The notes below the pieces were generated by a model. The model searched no databases. It was not told where the DNA came from and was given only the letters and a program-made list of their open reading frames with translations. Source: Entoloma clypeatum (lineage: Eukaryota; Basidiomycota; Agaricomycetes; Agaricales; Entolomataceae). From it: DNA of 64,000 bases. The translations under genes and the position numbers were made by a program. The stretch covers positions 1,550,001-1,614,000 of the forward strand of contig OY751492.1 of NCBI GenBank assembly GCA_963565915.1, read 5' to 3'. Of this stretch, positions 57,415-64,000 are shown in pieces. Numbering within the stretch: the first letter of the stretch is position 1; each line of letters opens with the position of its first letter.

Positions 57415-59005
57415 TCCGTCATTGAAAAGATCTTTGGCATCCCACCGACTCCAAAAGGGAATGATACTTTCTTTTTCAATGGGTGCACTTTCAAACACAG
57501 CCTGCTGATAAAGGACTTTGACATGTATTCCATGTCGTCTGAGGCTGTCTCCATCTCCACTGAATTGCATGCCCTTTTCCTCCTCAGCCTGCACCTGGGG
57601 ATCCAACGCCTGATGGGCGAGGAGTTTCCCACCCCGCTTGAATGGGTGTTCTTTCCTGGAGAATTGTTGAAGGTTTGCACAACAGGGAATTTGGCTGGGT
57701 CAAACTTGCTCAACCAGACTTTGTTGAGGTCGAAGTGGCTGAAATGGGGGGTGAGGTTTTGAAACTTCCATGGTACCACATCTGCAAATCCATCAGTATT
57801 GGTGATTTCATCAGAGTTGTCAGAGGCGTGCGTAGAGGCTGAATGGGATTTGTAGAGTGGGTAGACTACATTGACATCTGGATCCTTGAAAAAGGTGGTG
57901 ACAACACCCGTCCTGCTATGGAGGTACAGCACTTCTTTTCAGGGAAGAAACATTCATCTTCTAACTTCTTTCTTAGTCATTCATCATTCACAAAAACAGC
58001 GCCTCAATCACAGAACCGCCCATACTGCACGCTGTGTCGCTGCCCTCTTTGGATGATTTGGCACTTTCAGCGGTGTTGAAGGAGCGGCATCAAGTCCCTT
58101 GGTGGGGGGTCAAGGTCATGGTTATCAAGCATGGACACCAGCATAAAGGCCAGCCCGCGGTCATTGAGAATGTTCTGCAGGATTGAAGCCCGTTTCATGA
58201 ACTATGATCCAAATGCGCCGTTCCTGAAGGTGATCTTCGATTATGATGATGTGGTTGAATTTGAGTCTGAGTTCCATCCAATATACATTCATCCTCTGAT
58301 GCTAATTAATGATCCTTACTTTCAGCACCAAGCAAGAGCTATTTGAGTTCCAGTACCCACAAAGTCGCCTCTTCAACCCACTTTTCCATGACCCACTTCC
58401 CTGCACCCGGCCCCCCCCCACCCATCTTAATCACGAGCATCCCCATGCCTGAGCCTCCAGGATCATCATCCACCCCAGCTTGGGATCCATCGTCGCGGAC
58501 TCCAGGTCACTACTCCCGCCCCACAACACCCTCCACATCTGCGCCCACTCCCAATCATGATCTTCTTGATCCATGTTTCTTGGGTGTCAAAGTACAGGTG
58601 AAGGTTACTGGCAGCCAGTTCAACCTGTCGCGGGTCTATGTTTCCAGCACCATGTGTGATGGACAGCCGAAAATTATTTACACGGCAAATCGAAGGATGC
58701 ACATTTTGGACCCAGATTGGGTTTCTATCATCCATCCAGATGTGAAGCAGACTGACGCTCTGCTTGTTGTTCTCAAGGGGGATCATCAGGGTAGGTTTGC
58801 TCTTCAAATTTGTCATAGTCGCCATGGCTCTGAGGATGCAGCTCTCGTCGAAATCATTGATTGCGTTGAAGGTGCAAGTTCAACTCACACAGGAATTGAG
58901 GTGCGGCTGCCTGCAGACCACCTTGCAATTGTCTTCGAAATGAAGAAAGAGAAACGGCGGCATGAGGAGTGCATGGTAGATCGTCGAAAGTGGGCTCACA
59001 ACTGA
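57415..59005 (+). pseudogene. Spt5-like transcription elongation factor, 3' part
   Basis: Continues after G2: EKIFGIPPTPKGND, FNGCTFKHSLLIKDFD, PLEWVFFPGEL; frameshift near 57690; FGWVKLAQPDFVEVEV and a KOW motif (GDFIRVVRGVRRG, then TGA at 57841-57843, then MGFVEWVD); a third KOW-like part (PWWGVKVMVIKHGHQHKGQP); frameshift near 58165; MNYDPNAPFLKVIFDYDDVV; and a C-terminal KOW domain in an open 220-codon frame (58343-59005; SRVYVSSTMCDG, ALLVVLKGDHQGRFALQICH, ADHLAIVFEMKKEKRRHEEC). The KOW series identifies an Spt5 relative. Two frameshifts and two stops make it non-functional; its C-terminal domain is less damaged than the rest. Confidence 0.75.
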
Positions 59006-59113
59006 CATTTTTTTACTATCGTTTTATTTTGATAAGAATCCCTCCCCCGCCCTACCTACATACATCATTATTGTCACACTTAGGGCATTTTATATGACAT
59101 ATTTACACTTGAC

Positions 59114-60102
59114 TCATATTGCTTGCTTGCAGAAAGAAGTCTCAGAGACATGTGAGTGTTTTGTTTGAATAAATAGATTGTAGTTCAGCTGACCAACCGA
59201 TGGCAAGGACTTTACCTCCTCGTTTCCAATGCTTAAGGGCAATAGCTTTGAGTTCATTTGGGAGCTTATCATCATGTTGCTCTCCCGTAAGCACATGCAC
59301 AATAAAAGAACAATCTCTGGAATCAGTCCCTTCCTCCAAGTGCATATCATGCACACTCTCTGCCTCCACGATCCGGTTCATGTCAGATTCTTGAAAAATG
59401 ACACGGACAGGGGGCTCATGCTCCGAGTAGACAGCAAGGTTATTGTGATCAATGCTTACATCCTCATAATCAGGGTGATTGAGTATCAGCCAATCCAATG
59501 CGCGCACAACACGCAAACAGCACACAAGAAGCACTTGTACTCATCCTGGGATGGCGATGACAGTCCTGTGAACATGATAGCCAGCACATCCTCCACGTCG
59601 GCAAGCGGTGGGGGCAAGGCAGTATATATTTTGGCCAGAGGGGATTCGAAAGCACCCACATGAGATATCATTCTGGCCATGCCATAGCTGTCTGGAAGAC
59701 CGTAGTTAACCCGGACGAAACATATATTATGACAAACCAGTATCTATTCAATTGCGCTAGTTTGGAGGAACTGAACCTATTCATAGGTTCCAGCACAAAG
59801 CTAGGCAAGGGACCTTATTCTTCCTGAGACTTTGCCGACATTTTGAGCATATCATGTAACTACATGTATGGTCTAAAACTGGGCCTTTGTGTTCACATAT
59901 TTGCTCAGATGCTATTTTGCGCTTGACGCGCGTTATCCCAGGTTCATCAAGGACATGTAACAGATTCTTGACATTCTTCAAGGGCACAAGATCATGTTGT
60001 AGCAAAAGTTGGCTGCAAACAGCACAGCCAGCCTCTTCGATACAGGGAGGTGCCAGTTCGCTGCAGAAATCCTTCATGATCCTCAATCAAGCTCTGGGCT
60101 GA
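59114..60102 (-). pseudogene. Helitron fragment, N-terminal DUF6570-like region
   Basis: Minus-strand pieces in order: CIEEAGCAVCSQLLLQHDLV, VLDEPGITRVKRKIA, GPVLDHTCSYMICSKCRQSL, NKVPCLALC (60086-59781); a diverged stretch with stops; SPLAKIYTALPPPLADVEDV and LAIMFTG (about 59640-59570); VVRALDWLILNHPDYEDVSI; CSFIVHVLTGEQHDDKLPNE and KAIALKHWKRGGKVLAIGWS (59400-59150). These blocks and their order match the cysteine-rich N-terminal region of mushroom Helitron Rep/helicase proteins. The Rep and helicase domains are absent; it stops near 59114, converging on the Spt5-like pseudogene. Frame changes make it a dead fragment. Confidence 0.75.
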
Positions 60103-60113
60103 GCATGTCACAA

Positions 60114-60133
60114 GGGGGGGGGGGGGGGGGGGG
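60114..60133. repeat. Homopolymer run of 20 G
   Basis: 20 consecutive G residues, just beyond the Helitron fragment's 5' end. The length is likely imprecise. Confidence 0.9.
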
Positions 60134-60384
60134 AAACAGAGGAAGATGAGTCGTCTTGTGAAGAAGTGATCACAAGAGACGTACCTTGCTTTTTAGAATG
60201 GTATGTCTTACGTCTAAATTCATTAATATTCGCTCTGGACACAGCACTGCGCATTTTGGGGTGTGACTGGTTTGGGCAGCTCCAGCGAGAAAATGGTCAG
60301 ATAAGTATTGCAATTGGAACAGTGATGCGAACTGACTATGGTCGTGCACGCATATAGCATGTCATGAAAGGTTGTCAAGAGAGA

Positions 60385-61557
60385 GAGAGAACTGACCCGC
60401 AGTCACCGTACGTCGTCGTGCACGGCGTGTCCTATACGGTCGAGTATGTGACGTTGTTCCCGATCGTATATGCGTCCTGCATGACGATGTCGGTTCCAGC
60501 TGTGTACTCCCTAATCGATTTCATTTGTCAGCTCGAAATTCAAAAGGGAGAAAAGTGGATGGGTACAGACGAGAAGTAATAATCTTGGCAATTCAACACG
60601 AGCGACACGGGATGGTACGCATCGAGAGAGTTGATGAGGTTGTAGGAGGAGACGGTAGCGTTGAGCGGGTCAGAGGTGCCGTCGGGCTCGTCGCCAGTGT
60701 ACCAAAGGAGGAGGTTGGGCCGGGACTTGATGGTGTTGATTTGTTCGGTCATGGCGGTGGTGTTTTGATAGGAGCTGTTTGAGGGAGTGCCAGTGAGATA
60801 GGTTGTGTGTGGCAGGAAGGGACGGGACAAGACGTACTATCGCATGTCATACATGAGGTATATGCCGGCTTTTTGCATGGCATCGAGGGCGAGGTTGAGG
60901 GCAGTTTTATTAGAAAAGGTGGGAACGGGGTGGATCTAGTGGGACAGGAAGGTGAGGGCAATACATCAGAGTGGGGCCGGGTACGAACGACGTTGAATCT
61001 ATTAAGACAGTTTTAGCTTTCAAGGAGGGGAATTCCAATGATACTGACCCTTGGGACTTGAGCGTGGCCGGGGCGGTGAAATCGGCACCCAGGTAGTCGT
61101 CAAAAGACGTGTAGAACCCGACAGGCAGGACAGGCGCATAGGGCTGCTGGCTCCCATTGGTAGGTTTAGCCAACAGCGCGCCTGTTCTCTGATCCATCTT
61201 TGTAACGGACCCAATCCCAGCCGGTGGGGTGGGGAGGTAGGACAACGAGGCCACGGCGGTGTAAGTCTCCCCGTTGCTCGTCTTGGCCATGCATGTGATG
61301 CCGTAGGGCGTCTTGCTGGGCTGCAGGCCCGCCAACGAGAACGGGAGTGTCGTCCTGGTTGACTTGAGTGCGACATTCCCCGTCGCAAGAACGGTGCCGG
61401 GGGCGCTGGTGAGCGAGACGGTGACTGCGAGGGCGCCGGAGGTGGAGGAGATGGCGGCGGCGTTGGTGATGACGGAGTGGGTGAGGGGCGCGTTGACGAT
61501 GACACTGTACGCCTGTATACCGTCGACGGTACACTGCCTAGTTGAAATTTCATACAA
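60385..61557 (-). pseudogene. Glycoside-hydrolase-like gene, truncated and with a stop
   Basis: Minus-strand exons: about 61540-61049 (APLTHSVITNAAAISSTSGA, LAGLQPSKTPYGITCMA, IGSVTKMDQRTGALLAKPTN, PVLPVGFYTSFDDYLG); 60935-60838 (IHPVPTFSNKTALNLALDAM, GIYLMYDMR); 60774-60571 (TEQINTIKSRPNLLLWYTGD, EPDGTSDPLN, YHPVSLVLNCQDYYF); 60510 onward (YTAGTDIVMQDAYTIGNNV). Introns of 113, 63 and 60 nt join in frame. The pattern is that of secreted GH-superfamily (TIM-barrel) proteins of mushrooms, with the likely acid residue in DEPDG. A TAG at 60434-60432 stands where a Trp is expected, the C-terminal half is missing and so is the signal peptide. Substrate cannot be told from sequence. Confidence 0.6.
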
Positions 61558-61643
61558 AATAACAAATGTTCTATTTATGGCTCAAATCATCTACTAGTGA
61601 CCCAGAGTACAGGACTATTTTTACAATTCAGCTCAACATAACA

Positions 61644-61874
61644 TTACCACATGCAGGGATGACTCACTCCGGTTGGACTACCTGCCTCTGTGTCGAAAGG
61701 CTTGCAATAAAGTTTCATCGTGGCACTGCAACACTGCTCGTTGGATGTGCATCGCCCGCCTAGGCCAGGCTGGTCCCGTCTGCAATCGTCATGGCTTCCT
61801 CCGTGATAGGCTGCTTGGGCGGCGCCGGTGACGCATAAAACGATAGAAAAGACGAGACCGGGGGAGAAGTACAT
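61644..61874 (-). CDS. Small secreted cysteine-rich protein, 76 aa
   Basis: Starts at ATG 61874. Residues 1-22 (MYFSPGLVFSIVLCVTGAAQ) are a clear signal peptide, cleaved near AQA-AYH. The mature part has six Cys spaced C-X10-C-X5-CC-X7-C-X16-C, the order of an inhibitor-cystine-knot fold, and the sequence GGRCTSNEQCCSATMKLYC. A TATATAAG box sits at 61986-61979, about 105 nt before the ATG, supporting transcription. A GT donor in the last codons (GAGGCAG/GTAGTCC) could splice to a short second exon that would also supply a Cys, so the C terminus is uncertain. Such proteins are often extracellular effectors or antimicrobial peptides; here the role is unknown. The GH pseudogene lies directly downstream on the same strand. 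Confidence 0.6.
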   Translation of the reverse strand: MYFSPGLVFSIVLCVTGAAQAAYHGGSHDDCRRDQPGLGGRCTSNEQCCSATMKLYCKPFDTEAGSPTGVSHPCMW

Positions 61875-61978
61875 AGTAACGAGAATAGGTGCCTGGTGGA
61901 CTGATTCGAGTGAGTGCAATGTTCGATCACTGAGTCGGACACTTGCTGTGCTGAATGTGGCCAATGCCCTCAGCGTCC

Positions 61979-61986
61979 TTATATAT
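61979..61986 (-). promoter_or_regulatory. TATA box of the secreted-protein gene
   Basis: TATATAAG on the minus strand, giving a predicted RNA start near 61950 and a leader of about 75 nt. Confidence 0.5.
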
Positions 61987-62309
61987 CCCCAACGCCAATT
62001 ACCGACAGAATATCAATGGAGAAATTTTCGGCAGGGAATAAAGAAGCAGTGAGAATTGGAAGCCTTGAGCCAAGTCGGCTGCAGAAGAAGGTCAGGGATA
62101 CAGTACTACCGGACAGAAATATCTGTGAATCGTCAAGTATTCTGACTGACAGCCTGAGCGCACCCGTGTGGAGGATATCCACTCATCCTCTTTTTCGGTG
62201 CGCTCCGCATACTTATCTTTCGCCGCCAGAATGATTCTTTCGACAGGACAATACTTACCGCTGGTGGACCACGATTCTATGGACGTCGTACGAGGATACG
62301 AGATGTAGG

Positions 62310-63125
62310 TTCTAGACCTCCATCTAAACCTCGGTGACACAGAGGCCGCTTGCAGGGAAGCCCGAGCGGCGACACATTTATATCAAGATTCGCACATCGT
62401 CCGTCCACCGTGGCACCACTCGCACAGCTATCTGAGGTGCGAAATTGGACCTCGCCGAGCTACTAAGTACAGGCCAGCGCACTACACATTCCGATTCTTA
62501 GACGTCGACCTCGATATGCGGCCAATTGCGAAAACGCTATGTACTTGGCGCGTGGCCTGCACCAACTTACCAACTCCCTTGACCCACGCCGTGTGAGGCC
62601 TGGCCTTGGAGTCGTGGTTACCGGTTACACGTTACAGCTAAATCCGTATCGTTAGGACAAAATAACGTACAGCGGAGTCGAGCAGAGAAAATAGAAGTTG
62701 GATTCCCTTGGCAGGAATCGGACGTATAACCGAGGTGCGCTGTCGCCTGCTCTGTGTGAGTCGCCGTTCAATGCAAATTCAAACACACAGTGAATTCTGT
62801 GAGCTCGGTATGGTGTTGTCGTAGACTCCCTCACTCTAGACCTCGGTGACAGAGAGCCGGAGACCACCTGCAGGGAAGCCCCAGCAGTGACACGTCGATT
62901 GAAGATTCACATATCGTCCGTCCACCGTGGCACGATATCTACCCGAGGTGCGTGACTTGAACCTCACCGAGCTACCGCAGACAAACGCGTTACCCAACCA
63001 CATTTCAGACGTCGACCTCAGTGTGCAGTCAATCGCGAAGAGGCTATGCTATGTAGAGACGTGGCCTGTACCAGCTCCATTGACCCATGCCATGTGAGCC
63101 TGGCCTTGATCGTGGTTGACGTCCA
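62310..63125 (+). repeat. Diverged direct repeat of about 300 bp, two copies
   Basis: 62310-62630 and 62820-63125 share, in the same order, ACCTCGGTGACA, TGCAGGGAAGCCC, ATCGTCCGTCCACCGTGGCA, GAGGTGCG, CCGAGCTAC, AGACGTCGACCTC, CAATCGCGAA/CAATTGCGAA, GTGGCCTG and TTGACCCA. Neither copy has a convincing ORF. This is an old duplication of a non-coding sequence of unknown nature. Confidence 0.75.
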
Positions 63126-63754
63126 CGCGATCGCGGCCAGTGCAGGCAGTCCCTGGGAAGTCCTCCGATTCTTCGGCGAGGGCAGAAGCATCCTCTGAGC
63201 CGGCTCTCGTTCCTCCCTAGTTCGAACATCGGATTCCACCAGTGCTTTACCCACAAAGGTGCCCCTGTGCTTCCGCAGGGGCTGGAACAGCGGTCACGAC
63301 TCGTCCACGTCGGTCAAGCCTGTAACCACAAGTGCGCCACGGGAACGTTTTCGACTCCTGGAATAAAGGTTTCTCGACGCCCCCCTCAGCCGGACGCGTT
63401 GTTACAGAGATGGGGTACGGCGCGAGGTTGGAGCATATGTGGTTTTCCTTTTGTTACTGGTTGGGAACTGACTTTTTGGTGTCTGTTGGATTGCTCCGCT
63501 CTACCAGATTATCCTGGTGTGCATACAGGAGCCGCCCGTTTCGGTCAATACGCTCAGAACTTTTACAGCATTGTCGGTGTCCGTTGGGTGCGCGCGAGAT
63601 GTGTGTGGAGCCGTTCGAGGAGTTTTGGGAGGCTGGTTATGCGCAGATAAATGGTAGGAGGAGTTTCATACGTCAGTTGAAGCTGTGTTTGGGTCGTCGA
63701 CGAGCAAACGAGAGAAGGAAGAAGTACCTCGGTGGGTGACCCCCATTCCACCTA
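63126..63754. other. Unassigned stretch
   Basis: Overlapping open frames on both strands (plus 63267-63739, minus 63254-63018) without motifs or consistent exon structure. No RNA gene or repeat was recognised. Confidence 0.4.
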
Positions 63755-64000
63755 CTATGTACTTATCCTGCTGTGCATATGGTGTTGACTTTTGAGCTTA
63801 TTAGAACGAGCAAGATCGGATAGCCACTCATTGCAGAAAATGTATCCATGCCCTTGATCAACGAAGTTGACGACAATCGGAAGAAATTTACCCCCAGACT
63901 CGCCCGCTACCGGGGGTGCCATTAAGTACCATACATTCACGACAGAGGGCTGTTTTGCAAGTACAACGAGACCCACGACGTCATTCCCACCGACAGCAGC
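63755..64000 (-). CDS. Partial ORF running off the window, unknown
   Basis: A minus-strand frame open from the right window edge to a TAG at 63755, at least 81 codons, with protein-like composition (SVVNVWYLMAPPVAGESGGK, FLPIVVNFVDQGHGYIFCNE, WLSDLARSN). No start is visible and I recognise no family. It may be the last exon of a gene beyond the window or a chance frame. Confidence 0.3.
   Translation of the reverse strand, partial: AAVGGNDVVGLVVLAKQPSVVNVWYLMAPPVAGESGGKFLPIVVNFVDQGHGYIFCNEWLSDLARSNKLKSQHHMHSRIST

Noticed and set aside
57348..57932. 194-codon minus-strand frame
   Set aside because: Antisense to the Spt5-like 3' part, which shows family motifs on the plus strand.
1..64000. CRISPR arrays, bacterial operons, phage attachment sites, riboswitches
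   Set aside because: The introns and gene families are fungal; regular short repeats here are minisatellites without spacer structure.

Overview
The window is nuclear DNA from a filamentous basidiomycete, most likely an Agaricomycete. Reasons: genes carry many short introns (48-60 nt, one of 112 nt) with GTRNGT-like donors; the P4-ATPase is of fungal Neo1 type; and the mobile DNA combines chromodomain Ty3/gypsy elements, Ty1/copia elements, hAT-type DNA transposons, a Helitron of the mushroom type and transposon-linked Spt5-like genes. The assignment rests on family recognition only; no database was searched.

Layout. (1) 1-13.6 kb is a gene-bearing block: a proline-rich protein of unknown function (minus strand), an MPP6-like exosome cofactor, a multi-pass membrane protein of unknown function, and a complete 15-exon Neo1-type phospholipid flippase (last three on the plus strand). 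(2) 13.6-59 kb is almost entirely nested mobile DNA. Gypsy element A (14665-20372, TSD GTGTG) sits inside a repeat (F1) that has an inverted partner (F2) at 21.7-22.9 kb. Gypsy element B (23142-35516, TSD GATGT) carries an apparently intact copia element E (23342-29127, TSD TGTAC) in its 3' LTR. An hAT transposase pseudogene (37.3-42.1 kb) is cut by two non-autonomous elements, J (37399-38260, TSD CTCCCATG) and G1. A near-perfect palindrome with 444-bp arms follows at 42433-43342. An Spt5-like pseudogene (44.7-59.0 kb) is cut by hAT-like element G2 (45641-57414, TSD TCCGTCAT); G2 is cut by copia element D, and D by gypsy element C (47928-54405, TSD GTATC). (3) 59-64 kb holds a Helitron fragment, a broken glycoside-hydrolase-like gene, a small secreted cysteine-rich protein gene and a diverged 300-bp direct repeat.

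How the parts relate. The three gypsy copies form one chromovirus family. Its PBS is complementary to the predicted 5' end of its own RNA (Tf1/sushi-type self-priming). It carries a small third ORF between pol and the 3' LTR. Its copies are decaying mainly by CpG transitions (CGA codons becoming TGA) and by deletions between short direct repeats. The two copia elements have a half-tRNA-iMet type PBS. A roughly 20-bp GC-rich minisatellite recurs inside several different non-autonomous elements. The two best candidates for something undescribed are the third gypsy ORF and the family of hAT-like elements built around this minisatellite.
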